From JAGRGG01 sp965217265 (GTDB lineage Bacteria; Pseudomonadota; Alphaproteobacteria; Geminicoccales; Geminicoccaceae), in contig CBDCHP010000011.1 in assembly GCA_965217265.1 (NCBI GenBank), positions 1,173,261-1,237,260 of the forward strand: DNA of 64,000 bases, written 5' to 3'. A program made the translations under genes and the position numbers. Position 1 is the stretch's first letter, and every line of letters begins with the position of its first letter. Of the stretch, positions 52,852-63,623 are shown piece by piece. Under the pieces are notes generated by a model. That model did no database searches, was not told the DNA's origin, and saw only the letters and a program-made list of their open reading frames with translations.

Positions 52852-54234
52852 ATGAAGCGCATCGCGATCCTGACCGCCGGGGGCGACACGCCCGCACTCA
52901 ACGCGACGATCGACGGGGCCGTGCAGCGGGCCAACCAGCTCCGGATCGAGGTCATCGGGGTCATCAAGGGGTTCAGCGGCCTCTTGAACCCGGAGGTCCC
53001 CCACGTCCGGCTCAACCCCCTCTTCCAGACCATCCCCGAACTCGACGCCTCGCGAGGCGGCACGATCCTCGGGGCCTCGCGCGACTACGTCAGCGCCGAC
53101 GATCGGCCGACGATCCAGCGCGTGGTCGGCCGCCTGGAGCGGCTCGGCGTCGACGGGCTGATCTGCGTCGGCGGCGACGGCACCCTCAACGGCATGCAGG
53201 CGATGTGCGAGTTCTTGCCCGCGGTGCTCGCCCCCAAGACCATCGACAACGACCTGGGCCTGAACTACGCCGACGAGCCGAACGAATACAGCCGCGTCGA
53301 GGACGAGCAGAGCCGTCGCGGGTATTCCTACACCAAGCGTCCCAGCCGCGCCTTCGCCCTCGAGGAGATGGTCAACTTCGTCGCCCCCGGCTACGCGACC
53401 TCCGTCTTCGTCTCGGCGCAGAGCGTCCAGCGCATCCGGACGACGGCCGAGAGCCACCGTCGGGTCGCCATCATCGAGGTGATGGGGCGCGACTGCGGGA
53501 TGCTCGCCCTGGGCACGGCCTACGGCCAGCCGGACCTGATCCTGGTGCCCGAGGTCCCGGTCGACGAGGACGCCCTGGTGGCGCGCGTCATCGAGGTCCT
53601 CGACCTCCAGAAGCACGCCGTGCTCTGCGTCTCCGAGGGGATCAAGGGGGCCGACGGCAGCACCCTCGGCGACATCCGGCAAGTCAAGGACCCGGCCGGC
53701 AACATCCAGTACACCGGGGCCGCCGAGGCGATCAAGCGGATCCTGGTCGATCGCATCGGCGACGCCTTCTTCACCAGGAAGCGCCGCAACGAGAGCGCCG
53801 ACGCGGCGATCTTCTGCCGCAAGGTCGGCCACACCCAGCGCGGGGGACGGCCGATCCGCTTCGACCGCTACCACGCGGCGCAGCTCGGCGGGCAGGCCGT
53901 CGCGCTGCTGGTCGAGGGCAAGCACAACCACGTGGCCGCCCTCCAGTACCGCGGCGGGACCTTCGAGCAGGACGGCATCGACGCCAACCGGCTCCGGGAC
54001 CGCTGGGGGACCGTCCATGCCCGCCCCTTGCCGACGAGCTTCTACGACGCCGCCCGCTTCGCCCCCTCGGCCAAGGGAATCGAGTACCTCAAGGCGATCT
54101 TCGCCAACGCGATCGGCTCGGAGGACCTCGAAGGGCAGCGCCCGCTCTTCGACACGGGCAACCTCGTCAGCCCCTACGACTCGGTGAACGTCCACGTCAA
54201 CAAACGGATCAGGCGGCTGACGCCCGAGGCGTGA
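52852..54234 (+). CDS. pfkA: 6-phosphofructokinase
   Basis: A 460-residue phosphofructokinase. N-terminal AILTAGGDTPALNATIDGAV, phosphate-binding RGGTILGASRDYV, the cofactor motif CVGGDGTLNGMQ, the catalytic PKTIDNDLGLNY and fructose-binding EVMGRDCGMLALGTAYGQPD. Gly in GGDG favours ATP over pyrophosphate, while the lysine in PKTIDND is shared with pyrophosphate-dependent and plant/trypanosome ATP enzymes; donor preference therefore needs testing. The length exceeds that of E. coli PfkA (320) and fits the long clade. The start at 52852 follows the domain beginning. Confidence 0.93.
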   Translation: MKRIAILTAGGDTPALNATIDGAVQRANQLRIEVIGVIKGFSGLLNPEVPHVRLNPLFQTIPELDASRGGTILGASRDYVSADDRPTIQRVVGRLERLGVDGLICVGGDGTLNGMQAMCEFLPAVLAPKTIDNDLGLNYADEPNEYSRVEDEQSRRGYSYTKRPSRAFALEEMVNFVAPGYATSVFVSAQSVQRIRTTAESHRRVAIIEVMGRDCGMLALGTAYGQPDLILVPEVPVDEDALVARVIEVLDLQKHAVLCVSEGIKGADGSTLGDIRQVKDPAGNIQYTGAAEAIKRILVDRIGDAFFTRKRRNESADAAIFCRKVGHTQRGGRPIRFDRYHAAQLGGQAVALLVEGKHNHVAALQYRGGTFEQDGIDANRLRDRWGTVHARPLPTSFYDAARFAPSAKGIEYLKAIFANAIGSEDLEGQRPLFDTGNLVSPYDSVNVHVNKRIRRLTPEA

Positions 54235-54406
54235 CCGACGGACGGCACATCAATCGCACCGAGCAGGTGGAGTCGACCGTCGCCAACGACGATCGCGACA
54301 GGGTCGCCGAAGGGGGCATTCCCGATGCTCCCCTTCGCCTTCGTCGGGCGATCCGTGCTCTCCCAAGGCCCGACGCCCGCGGGCCGACGCTCCTCCGAGG
54401 TGCCGC

Positions 54407-55481
54407 GTGTCGATTTCAGCAGCCGACGGCGAACGTTCTCGATTGTCGATCGTCCATCTCCCCCACACCGATCGCGGCGAGGCCGACTCGTTCGCCTCGC
54501 CGTCCGACGCGGCCTGACCCATCGGCCGAAGTTCCTGCCCTGCCAGTACATCTACGATGAGACGGGCTCGGAACTCTTCGAGGAAATCTGCGAACAGCCC
54601 GAGTATTACGTCACTCGAGTCGAGGACGAGATCCTCCGCGAATCGGCGCCGGAGATGGTCGCCGGCTGGGCCGATCCGCCCGTGATGATCGAGCTGGGAT
54701 CGGGCAGCTCGACCAAGACCCGGCGCTTGATCGAGGCCGCCCTGGAGACCTACGGCACGCTCCATTATGTTCCCATCGACATCTCGCCGACGATCCTCGA
54801 AGGCTCGGCCGGGACATTGATCGAGGATTATCCGGACTTGCGGATCACCGGCTTCGCCGGGGATTACGAGGCCGCCCTCCGGGCCCTCGACGGTCGGTTC
54901 CGAGGCCCGAAGCTCCTCGTCTTCCTCGGGTCGAGCCTCGGGAACTTCGACGACGACGACGCCCAGTCATTCGTTGGCCTGATCGCCGGTTCGCTGCGCC
55001 CTTCGGATCGGCTCCTGCTGGGGGCCGACATGGTCAAGGACGCCTCGGTCCTGGAGTCGGCCTACGACGACGCGAGCGGCGTGACGGCCCGGTTCGCCTC
55101 GAACATCCTGTCGCGGATCAACCGCGAGCTCGACGCCGACTTCGACCTGGATCGCTTCGGCTACCGGGCCCGGTTCGTCCCGGATCGCCACCGGGTCGAG
55201 ATGCACCTGGTCAGCCAAACGGATCAGCAAGCGACGATTCGTAATGGTCTTGGGCTGACCCCAGAGTTCGCCGAGGGGGAGACGATCCACGTCGAAAACT
55301 CGCATAAGTATACACGCTCCCCCTGCTCGGGACGATCGCCGACCGGGCCGGCTTCGTCGAGGAGGACGCCTGGACCGACGTCGACGGCTGGTTCCGACTC
55401 CAGCGATGGCATCCCCGGGAGCTGAAGCCCCCCGCCGCGATGTCTCCTCGCCCCTGGGAATCCGTGCACCGGACAATGTGA
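54407..55481 (+). pseudogene. egtD: L-histidine N-alpha-methyltransferase EgtD with two frameshifts
   Basis: EgtD makes hercynine, the first step of ergothioneine synthesis. Frame A starts at a GTG (54407) with GAGG upstream: SISAADGERSRLSIVHLPHT. It runs to about 54497, where the frame must shift to continue at AVRRGLTHRPKFLPCQYIYD. Frame B codes for the methyltransferase core: ETGSELFEEICEQPEYYVTR, SAM site VMIELGSGSSTKTRRLIEAA, and ends ETIHVENSHKY at 55311. A 2-base AC duplication (55312-55313) then throws the end out of frame; frame C resumes LPLLGTIADRAGFVEEDAWT and ends at 55481. Neither shift is in a homopolymer, and the two do not compensate. Without a sequencing error the enzyme is broken or C-terminally altered; residues after NSHKY are distorted. 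Confidence 0.75.
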
Positions 55482-55589
55482 CATCTGGCACAGCACGGAA
55501 TCACCGGCTGAGTAAGCGTGCACCGATCGAAACCGCTTGGCAAATGGGGCGAGGCGCGGTAATCTTTGCCTGGGAGGAGCCCGGAAGTC

Positions 55590-55928
55590 ATGACAATCAT
55601 TTTATCCAAGGATTTAGAAGCCATTGTACATGACGCCGTCCGGGACGGCCTCTATGCACGCGAGGACGACGTGATCCGCGATGCTCTGCTGCGCCTCAGG
55701 CAATCCTTCCGCGTGGAGGCCGAGGTGCCTCTCCCCGCCCGGGAACGGACCGAGGCCAACCCGCCTCGGAAGCCACGCACCAAGGAGGAATTCCATCGTC
55801 GCTTGATGGCGATGGGGCGGATCAGCCAACTTCCGGATACCGACGCCGATTTCGAGGATCCCGACGACCAGCCCATCGACATCCAGGGCGAACCCCTCTC
55901 CGAGACCGTCATTCGCGAACGCCGCTGA
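55590..55928 (+). CDS. Antitoxin-like protein with ribbon-helix-helix N-terminus
   Basis: A 112-residue protein. The N-terminal TIILSKDLEAIVHDAVRDGL, YAREDDVIRDALLRLRQSF has the ParD/CopG-like ribbon-helix-helix pattern of antitoxins; the C-terminal half is charged and acidic (PDTDADFEDPDDQPIDIQGE), a typical toxin-binding tail. GGAGGAG lies about 12 bases upstream of the ATG. The PIN toxin reading frame begins 2 bases after its stop. Confidence 0.7.
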   Translation: MTIILSKDLEAIVHDAVRDGLYAREDDVIRDALLRLRQSFRVEAEVPLPARERTEANPPRKPRTKEEFHRRLMAMGRISQLPDTDADFEDPDDQPIDIQGEPLSETVIRERR

Positions 55929-55929
55929 G

Positions 55930-56394
55930 ATGGCGGATTAGTTCTTCGATACCAGCGCCCTCGTCAAACGCCACGTCAACGAGAGCGGCACCGCCTGGGT
56001 CCGTTCCCTGACCAGGCCCAAGGCCGGTCATTCGCTCTATATCGCCCGCGTTACCGCCGTGGAGATGTTCGCGGCGATCTCTGGCCGACAACGCCGCGGT
56101 AGTCTCTCTGCGGCCCAAGCCGGGGCGATGCTCGGCCATTTCCGCCGCCATCTGGCCCAGCGTTACGTGATCCTGGAGCTGACCCCCGCCCTGTTCACCA
56201 GGGCGATGTTCGCCGCACGCAAGCATGGGCTCAGGGCCTATGATGCCGTCCAACTGACGGCGGCGCTCGAAACGGACCGGCTCCTTCGGGATGATGGGTT
56301 CGGGCCGCTGACGCTGGTCTCGGCGGACAAGCCGCTCAATGCCGCCGCTTCGGCTGAAGGGCTGGCCGTGGACGATCCAAACACACACACCTGA
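55930..56394 (+). pseudogene. PIN-domain toxin disrupted by a stop at codon 4
   Basis: The reading frame opens ATG GCG GAT TAG at 55930-55941 and continues TTC TTC GAT ACC AGC GCC, that is MAD-stop-FFDTSALVKRHVNESG. Relatives have tyrosine at this position (MADYFFDTSALVKR), so a TAT or TAC became TAG. The catalytic Asp lies just downstream (FFDTSALV) and the rest of the PIN domain is intact (VTAVEMFAAISGRQRRGSLS, ALFTRAMFAARKHGLRAYDA, LVSADKPLNAAA), in one frame to 56394. The next possible starts come after the first catalytic residue (about 56059), so a restarted product would lack it. The antitoxin gene upstream is intact. Confidence 0.8.
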
Positions 56395-56447
56395 TTGTCC
56401 GATCACGTCCTCTGCCCCTTCTCAATTCCGATCGCCGAGGGTTCGAT

Positions 56448-57761
<1,314 letters not shown>

Positions 57762-57929
57762 CGATCGAACTCCGAGGCGGCCTGAGGGCGTTCCGGCCCT
57801 CCGTTCTAGGGAGGGTCCGACCGATCGTCAACCCTCGTCGGGTCGGCAGACGCACGATCCATGCCGAAGGCCCGCCGGGGACGGCCCTGAATTCTCCGGA
57901 AAACCGCGCATAAATCGTCAATCACTTCG

Positions 57930-58136
57930 ATGATGAAGGAAACGGGCGTTGACGGTGGCCGGGAGCCATCGAAAACGTGGCCAAAGGACGGTCGGGCGGG
58001 TGGGTTTGAGCAAAGCGAGCCCCCGGCCACCCCGAATCCACCCCGACAACACGATAAAGATGAGCAAGGAGTCTCAAATGATCCCGTCATCAAGACAGCG
58101 GGCCGACCCTCGCACGGCCGATTGAATAAAAGGTGA
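57930..58136 (+). CDS. Possible small protein upstream of the terminase gene
   Basis: A 68-residue frame starting MMKETGVDGGREPSKTWPKD and ending SHGRLNKR, whose stop overlaps the terminase ribosome site. It is hydrophilic, without recognised family, and has only a weak ribosome site. An alternative 15-codon frame starting ATGATCCCGTCATC at 58078 has an excellent AAGGAG at 7 bases and could be a leader peptide. One of the two may be expressed. The rest of the 383-base gap 57762-58144 shows no feature. Confidence 0.3.
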   Translation: MMKETGVDGGREPSKTWPKDGRAGGFEQSEPPATPNPPRQHDKDEQGVSNDPVIKTAGRPSHGRLNKR

Positions 58137-58144
58137 AGTCGACC

Positions 58145-59684
58145 ATGCCGAAGCAACGCCGAGAACCGACCGAGCCGCCCTTGACCCTCGAGGCGCGGCC
58201 CGCTTGCGAGCGGAGCCTGCAACGCTGGGTCCGGGAGTTCGCCGGCCTCGACATCCCCAAGGAGCCGGTCTGCCGGGGGCACCAGGCCCCCTGGCGATTC
58301 TTCGCCGACGCCTTCTTGAAGCGGCCCCCGGTGGCGCTGGTGCTGGGCCCCCGAGGCGGCGGCAAGTCGTTCCTCTCGGCCCTGGAGACGCACCTGACGA
58401 GCCGGTTCGGCGAAGCGGGAGGCACCAGGCTGCTCGGCGGCAGCCTGGCCCAGTCGCAGCAGGCCCATCAGGCATTGGCCGAGCTGGCCCGGGACGACCC
58501 GGCCCTGGTGAAGCTGACCGACTCCAAGGCGATCTACACCAACGGCTCGGAGGTCCGGGTCCTATCGGCCTCGCCGACCAGCGTCCGGGGGCCCGCACGT
58601 CCCCAGCCTGAAGCTCGACGAGGTCGACGAGATCGACCCCGAGGTCCGCGACGCGGCGATCGGGATGTGCATGAACAAGGGGGGGCGATCGGCCTCGGTC
58701 CTGATGACGTCCACCTGGCACCGCGTCGAGGGGCCGATGGCGGCCCTGATCGATCGGGCCAGGGCCGGCGAGTTCCCGCTCTACAGCTTCTGCGTCTTCG
58801 AGGTCCTCGAACGCTGCCCGGACGAACGCAGCGGCCCCCATCTCGAACGCTGCGACGAGTGCCCCTTGAAACCCTGGTGCCACGAGGACCGGGAATTCGA
58901 CCCGCTCGGCAGGCCCAAGGCCAAGCGTTCCCGCGGCCACTACGCGATCGACGCCCTGATCCAGAAGGCGAGGATCGTCGGCATCCGGACCTTCGAGGCC
59001 GACTACCTCTGCCGAGGGCCCAAGGCCGACGGCCTCTGGTTCTCGACCTTCGACCCGGTGGCCAACGTCTCCGAAATGGCCGAGTACGACCCGCTGTTTC
59101 CGGTCCACTTGGCCGTGGATTCAGGCGTCCACACCGGCGCCGTCTTCTTCCAGATGGTCCCGAGGCCGACCTCGTCGGGGATGGTCGAGGAGGTCCGTGT
59201 CTTCGCCGAGCACCTGGATGAGGGGCGTCCCGCCGAGCACAACGCCCGGGAGATCCTGGAGATCGCCCGCAACCGCTGCAACGGCCGGATCGATTTCCCC
59301 TCGACCGACCCGGCCGGCGGCTCTCGCAACCCGGTCGGGCCGACGGTCCTGGCCGAGTACGAGCGGGCGGGGCTCCGAGACCTGCGCCCCTGGCCCTCCG
59401 GGGCGTCGGTCAACGACGGCCTGGCCCTGGTCGAGTCGTTCGTCCGGCCGGCCGACGGCGGGACCCGACTGCTGGTCCACCCCCGTTGCGAGCGGACGAT
59501 CCACGCCTTCCGCAACTATCGTCGGGCCAAGCGGGCCGGCCAGTGGACCGACCATCCCGAGGACCCGCAGCACCCGCACGAGGACCTCCTCGACGCCCTC
59601 CGAGGGGGCTTGAGGCTCCGGTTCCCCGAAGGACGCACCTCAAGGCCGACCCTGAGTCGCGTCCCGGCCCGCAACGTCTTCTGA
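58145..59684 (+). pseudogene. Phage terminase large subunit-like ATPase/nuclease, split by a +1 frameshift
   Basis: Frame A from the ATG at 58145 (AGGTGA upstream) codes for KQRREPTEPPLTLEARPA and the ATPase Walker A ALVLGPRGGGKSFLSALETH. At a run of five Gs (58587-58591) the frame must shift by one: SVRG then HVPSLKLDEVDEIDPEVRDA, which holds Walker B. The second frame runs to 59684 with ARAGEFPLYSFCVFEVLERC, four cysteines of a possible zinc knuckle (CPDERSGPHLERCDECPLKPWC), HLAVDSGVHTGAVFFQMVP, and PHEDLLDALRGGLRLRFPEG with the nuclease acidic residues. Removing one G gives a single protein of about 510 residues. The homopolymer location makes a sequencing error possible; otherwise it is an inactive packaging motor. 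It heads a portal/scaffold/capsid module. Confidence 0.75.
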
Positions 59685-59739
59685 CTTCGTTTTCGGCGGC
59701 CGGATTCCCCTTTTGGCAACGATCCCGATGGCACCAATC

Positions 59740-61371
59740 ATGGCACAACGACGCGAACTTCCCGAAGTCCTCGGGCGAAGGCATCCGGAGTGGCGGGAAC
59801 ACCAGCTCCGTTGGCGGTGGCTGCTCGACTCGCTCGAAGGCGGAGAGCGGTATCGGCAGGCCTCCTACGGCTACGACCACCGCGGCCTGCCGATCCGCAA
59901 CCTCGTCCGCCACAAGCGCGAGTACCCCGACCCCCGGGAGACCGCCGCCAACGCGCCGATGGCGGGCCTCGAACCGTTCGGGTTGCCGATCCCGCCGTCG
60001 TCCGAACCGGCCTTTCAGGCCACCGACGACGACTACGAGCTGCGTCGAGCGCGGACCCCCGTGCCGACCTTCCTGGCCGAGTCGGTCGAGACGCACCTGT
60101 CGCGAATCTTCGCCCGGGAGATCAAGCGCGACGGCCCCGACGCCCTGACGGCCTGGTGGCGCGACGTCGACGGCTGCGGGACCTCGATCGATCAGTGGAT
60201 GGCCGAGGCCGTCGCGCCGCTCTTGCTGACGCTGGGCCAGCTCGACCTCTGCTTCGACCACCCGCCGGCCCCCGAAGGCGAGGCGATCGAGACCCGGGCC
60301 GACCTCGCCCGCTTGGGCCTGGACCGCTGCGTCGCCTCCTACATCCTGCCGGAGAACATGCTCTGGTGGCGCCTCGACGACGGGGGGCAACGCTACGAGG
60401 AATGCCTGGTCCTGGAGCGATGCGAAACCGACGAAGGGCCCGAGGTCCGCTACCGGCACTGGACCGCCGAAGGGTCGACCCTCTACTCGGAGGATGGCGT
60501 TGTCCTGGCCGAGACCGCGCACCCCTTCGGCCGGGTGCCGATCGTCCGCGTCTTCGACCGCCGCAAGGCCCGATGCCGGAACATCGGCCAGTCCCGTTAT
60601 GAAGGGATCGCCGAGCGTCAACGCGAGTATTACAACCGAGACTCGGAGCTGATCCTCTCCGACACCACCCAGGCGCACCCCTTGCTCCAGGGGCCGGAGG
60701 ACTACGTCCAGCCCGACGGCTCGATCCCGGTCGGGCCGGGCTGGCTTTTGCCGAAGAAGAAGAACACCCAGGGGGGGCATGCGTCCTATGAAGGGTTCGA
60801 CATCGTCGAATTCCCGAAGGACGGCGCCGAATCGATCCGCAAGAACAAGGCCGACCTCCGCGACGACGTCGACCGCGACGCCTCGCTGGTCCGGACGCCC
60901 GCCCGGGACACCGGCAACCAGTCGGGCCTGGCCAAGATCATCGACAATACCGACGGCAACAACCGGCTGGCCAAGATCGCCAAGATTTTGGCCCAGGCCG
61001 AGCGACTGGCGGCCGAGTTCGCCCTCCTGGTCTGCAACGACGGCCTGACGCCCCCCGGGCTAACGGCCGAGATCGAGATCGTCTACCCCGCCGAGTTCGA
61101 CCTCTACACGGCGGGCGACGTGGCCCGCGCCACGGCTGACTTTCAGGCCCTGGCGGCGCGTTCCGGGGCCTTGCCCCGCTGCGAAGTCCTGATGCTCTCC
61201 CGGCTGCTCCGGCTCTGCCTGCCGGGCCTCAACGACGCGCAGTACGCCGATTGCGATCGCGAGATCGCCGGCTTCCTGGACGGCCGGGCCGGGCCGGCGT
61301 CGGGCGACGTGGCGGCGACCTACGACCAGGTCACCCGCCGCGACGTCTTCCAGGACATCAACATCATCTGA
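59740..61371 (+). CDS. Phage portal-like protein
   Basis: A 543-residue protein following the terminase. Motifs typical of DUF4055/portal-like proteins: RRHPEWREHQLRWRWLLDSL, RYEGIAERQREYYNRDSELI with long helices, the PKKKNTQGGHASYEGFDIVE tunnel-like region, LRDDVDRDASLVRTPARDTG and a C-terminal AEIEIVYPAEFDLYTAGDVA. The assignment rests on position between terminase and capsid as much as on sequence. The start is uncertain (ATG at 59740, 59728 or TTG 59713); no strong ribosome site was seen. It is intact. Codon use resembles the host genes. Confidence 0.6.
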   Translation: MAQRRELPEVLGRRHPEWREHQLRWRWLLDSLEGGERYRQASYGYDHRGLPIRNLVRHKREYPDPRETAANAPMAGLEPFGLPIPPSSEPAFQATDDDYELRRARTPVPTFLAESVETHLSRIFAREIKRDGPDALTAWWRDVDGCGTSIDQWMAEAVAPLLLTLGQLDLCFDHPPAPEGEAIETRADLARLGLDRCVASYILPENMLWWRLDDGGQRYEECLVLERCETDEGPEVRYRHWTAEGSTLYSEDGVVLAETAHPFGRVPIVRVFDRRKARCRNIGQSRYEGIAERQREYYNRDSELILSDTTQAHPLLQGPEDYVQPDGSIPVGPGWLLPKKKNTQGGHASYEGFDIVEFPKDGAESIRKNKADLRDDVDRDASLVRTPARDTGNQSGLAKIIDNTDGNNRLAKIAKILAQAERLAAEFALLVCNDGLTPPGLTAEIEIVYPAEFDLYTAGDVARATADFQALAARSGALPRCEVLMLSRLLRLCLPGLNDAQYADCDREIAGFLDGRAGPASGDVAATYDQVTRRDVFQDINII

Positions 61372-61408
61372 CCGCCCCGCTTCAGGGCCGTCTGGATCGC
61401 TTCATCTC

Positions 61409-61528
61409 ATGTTCATCGAGCTACTCACCAAGCTAACGGCCGCGGCGTCGGTCGTCGCCATCGGCCTGGCCGTGCTGTTCACGCTGGTCATCCCGATGGC
61501 CTTCGGCCTCTTCGACCGCCGGCCCTGA
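61409..61528 (+). CDS. Small single-span membrane protein in the head module
   Basis: A 39-residue protein: LTKLTAAASVVAIGLAVLFT followed by LVIPMAFGLFDRRP, one hydrophobic segment with a short charged tail. It lies between the portal-like and scaffold-like genes in the same direction. Small size and position fit a phage accessory or holin-like peptide, but nothing proves a function. No obvious ribosome site other than a weak GGATC-type stretch. Confidence 0.4.
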   Translation: MFIELLTKLTAAASVVAIGLAVLFTLVIPMAFGLFDRRP

Positions 61529-61558
61529 ACGCTCAACGATCGCGAGAGATCACCAACC

Positions 61559-62189
61559 ATGACGCCGCAACGCATCTTGAAGAGCCCCGAGGCCGGCGTC
61601 GAAGGCGTGCCGACCCTCGAGGAGACGATCACGATCCCGCTCGCCGAGCTCGAGGCGCTGCGAGCGTCGGCGGAGCAGGCCTCGGCCTCGGAGGCGTCGG
61701 CGGCCGAGGCCCGGGAGCGGCTCCGGCTCGTCGAGCGCCGGTTCGACGACGAGCTCTCGGAGCGTTCCCGGAAGGCCGAGGAGTGGGAGCGGGCCTGCAA
61801 AGGCGCGCTCAAGGAGAAGGAGCTGGCCGCCGCCCTGTCGGGCCGATCGCTGGTCCCGGGGGCGGCCCCGCAACTCGTCAAGCTCTGGCGGGAAGAACTG
61901 GAGGTCATCGACGACGGGGGAAGGCTCCGCGTCTCGACCCGAGACGGCCGCAACGTGAGTGACGCCGTCGGGGCCTGGCTGTCGGACGCGGAATACGCGC
62001 ACTTCAGCCGGCCGACCTCCCGAGGAGGGACCGCCCCCCCCGGCGACGCCCGATCAAAGGCGCCGGGGCCGCCCCCCTCCCCCCGCCCGGAACCTGGGCG
62101 AAGTCGCCCTCAACCGATGGCGAGAGGCCACTCGGGCCGACCACTCGCCGGCCGGGGGGCCGATCGGGCTCGGCCGACGGCCGTCCTGA
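61559..62189 (+). pseudogene. Scaffold-like protein, frameshifted near its C-terminus
   Basis: Frame A from the ATG at 61559 codes for a charged helical protein: GVPTLEETITIPLAELEALR, SAEQASASEASAAEARERLR, LVERRFDDELSERSRKAEEW, the coiled-coil pattern of phage scaffolds. It ends in a low-complexity stretch. In a second frame the sequence NLGEVALNRWREATR followed by GPIGLGRRPS reads as a natural protein end and stops at 62189. The join lies in the C-runs at 62072-62088, so a single extra C is implied. If frame A is used, the protein ends at 62200 with a proline-, arginine-rich tail. Scaffold proteins are removed during capsid maturation. Confidence 0.5.
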
Positions 62190-62230
62190 TCCCCCTTTGA
62201 AATAACGCCCGAACGACCCATACCCATAGG

Positions 62231-62337
62231 AGTGACGTCGAGGGCCGATTCCTGTAGGGCAGGTCTTGGCCTGCCTCTGTTCCGACGGGGGAGGCAGGCC
62301 GAGGCCTGCCCTACGGTCAGACTCCAACGACGTCACT
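62231..62337. repeat. Miniature inverted-repeat element between scaffold and capsid genes
   Basis: Outer perfect 10-base ends AGTGACGTCG (62231-62240) and CGACGTCACT (62328-62337) enclose inner arms 62254-62277 and 62291-62314, which match in 22 of 24 positions (core GGGCAGG...CCTGCCC). The loop is 13 bases. It lies in the 180-base gap before the capsid gene and resembles the chromosomal hairpin families of this window, not phage DNA. Confidence 0.7.
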
Positions 62338-62378
62338 TCTAAACCACAACGATCAACAACCAATCCTGGAACGATCAG

Positions 62379-63524
62379 ATGGCTAATCAGTACTTGCAGG
62401 GCATCCAGCTCGCCTCCGACCACCAGGCCCAGATCCGCAACGACGTCCACGTCGTGGCGACCAACTGGTTCGTCAACCGCTGCCCGTTGGTCACCCGCTT
62501 GCCCCGGCTCGGCGTCGAGTCGACGACCTTCTCGATGGTCAACCGGAGCTTCCGCAAGCGGCAGGCCCTGCTGACCGCTGCGGTGGCCGACGACAACGCC
62601 TCGCAGATCACGATCAACGACGCCAGCCCGTTCATGGTCGGCGACGTGCTCGAGCTGGACTCCGGGGAGCGGGTCGAGGTCAAGAACGACCCGGACCTGG
62701 CGGCCAACACCGTCCCGGTCCGACGAGGGGCCGAAGGGACCACGGCCGCCGCCGCGGCCAACGGCGGGATCGTCCGCTTGATCGGCAACAGCCGGACCGG
62801 CGCCGAGGTCGACCAGCGGGCCGTCGTCCTGAAGCCTTCGGGGACCTTGCAGTACTGCCAGACCTGGCAGCACCCGGTCCAGGTCGGCGGCTCGTTGCAG
62901 GCGAGCCTCGGCTACCAGACCGCCCCGGGGGCCCGGACGCCCTTCGACCAGCACAAGATGGACGCCCTGCAGAACCTCCTGGACGACATGGAGGTCGCCT
63001 CCTGCTACGGACTCGGCGAGGATCCGCTCGTCTCCGGTCGCCCCAAGCAGAAGGGGCTCCGGTCGCTCTTGACGACCAACCGGATCACCGCGCCGACCAA
63101 CGCCGGGGCCTACAAGCCGAGCGACCTGGTCCGCGACACGATGGAGCGCTGCCGGGCCAACGGCGGCTCCCCCGACGTCCTGATCGTGTCGACCAATTTC
63201 ATGACCGGCCTGGCGATCTGGGGGCACGCCGCGCAGCGGATCGACGCGGGCGTCAACGTCTTCGGCCTGCCGATCGACGTCTTCGAGGCCCCCTTCCTCG
63301 GCGGCATCTCGATCATCGAGGCCCCCCTGCTCCGCCCCTCGACGGCGCTCTGCCTGACCTCCTCGGAGGTCCGGATGCGCTTCAAGCGGAACGAGTACTG
63401 GAGCCCCCGTGGCAACCGCGGCGACGCGATCGAAGGCGACTGGATCGCCGAGGGGGCCATCGAGGTCGAGAACGAGTCGCACCACGCCTGGCTCGAGGGG
63501 ATCACCGCCTTCTCGGCGAGCTGA
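62379..63524 (+). CDS. Phage major capsid-like protein (SU10/DUF5309 type)
   Basis: A 381-residue protein. Features: NDVHVVATNWFVNRCPLVTR, STTFSMVNRSFRKRQ, ITINDASPFMVGDVLELDSG, RVEVKNDPDLAANTVPVRRG, KQKGLRSLLTTNRI, DVLIVSTNFMTGLAIWGHAA and IDVFEAPFLGGISIIEAPLL. This follows the HK97-like major capsid proteins of the SU10 group (DUF5309), with E-loop, P- and A-domain regions. It follows the scaffold-like gene. It is intact. Its codon usage and GC resemble host genes, so the module is old or domesticated. Confidence 0.75.
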   Translation: MANQYLQGIQLASDHQAQIRNDVHVVATNWFVNRCPLVTRLPRLGVESTTFSMVNRSFRKRQALLTAAVADDNASQITINDASPFMVGDVLELDSGERVEVKNDPDLAANTVPVRRGAEGTTAAAAANGGIVRLIGNSRTGAEVDQRAVVLKPSGTLQYCQTWQHPVQVGGSLQASLGYQTAPGARTPFDQHKMDALQNLLDDMEVASCYGLGEDPLVSGRPKQKGLRSLLTTNRITAPTNAGAYKPSDLVRDTMERCRANGGSPDVLIVSTNFMTGLAIWGHAAQRIDAGVNVFGLPIDVFEAPFLGGISIIEAPLLRPSTALCLTSSEVRMRFKRNEYWSPRGNRGDAIEGDWIAEGAIEVENESHHAWLEGITAFSAS

Positions 63525-63623
63525 TCGCCGATCCGACCGTCGCTTGACGCCATCCGCCGGGGGCCCGATCGAGGCGCCCCCGGCGATCACGTTCCCCCCA
63601 CGCCTCGCCAAAGGACCCCAACC

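Noticed and set aside
58587..58591. Programmed +1 frameshift in the terminase gene
   Set aside because: No slippery heptamer with a downstream structure of the kind used in phage programmed shifts was recognised; a homopolymer error or decay is simpler.
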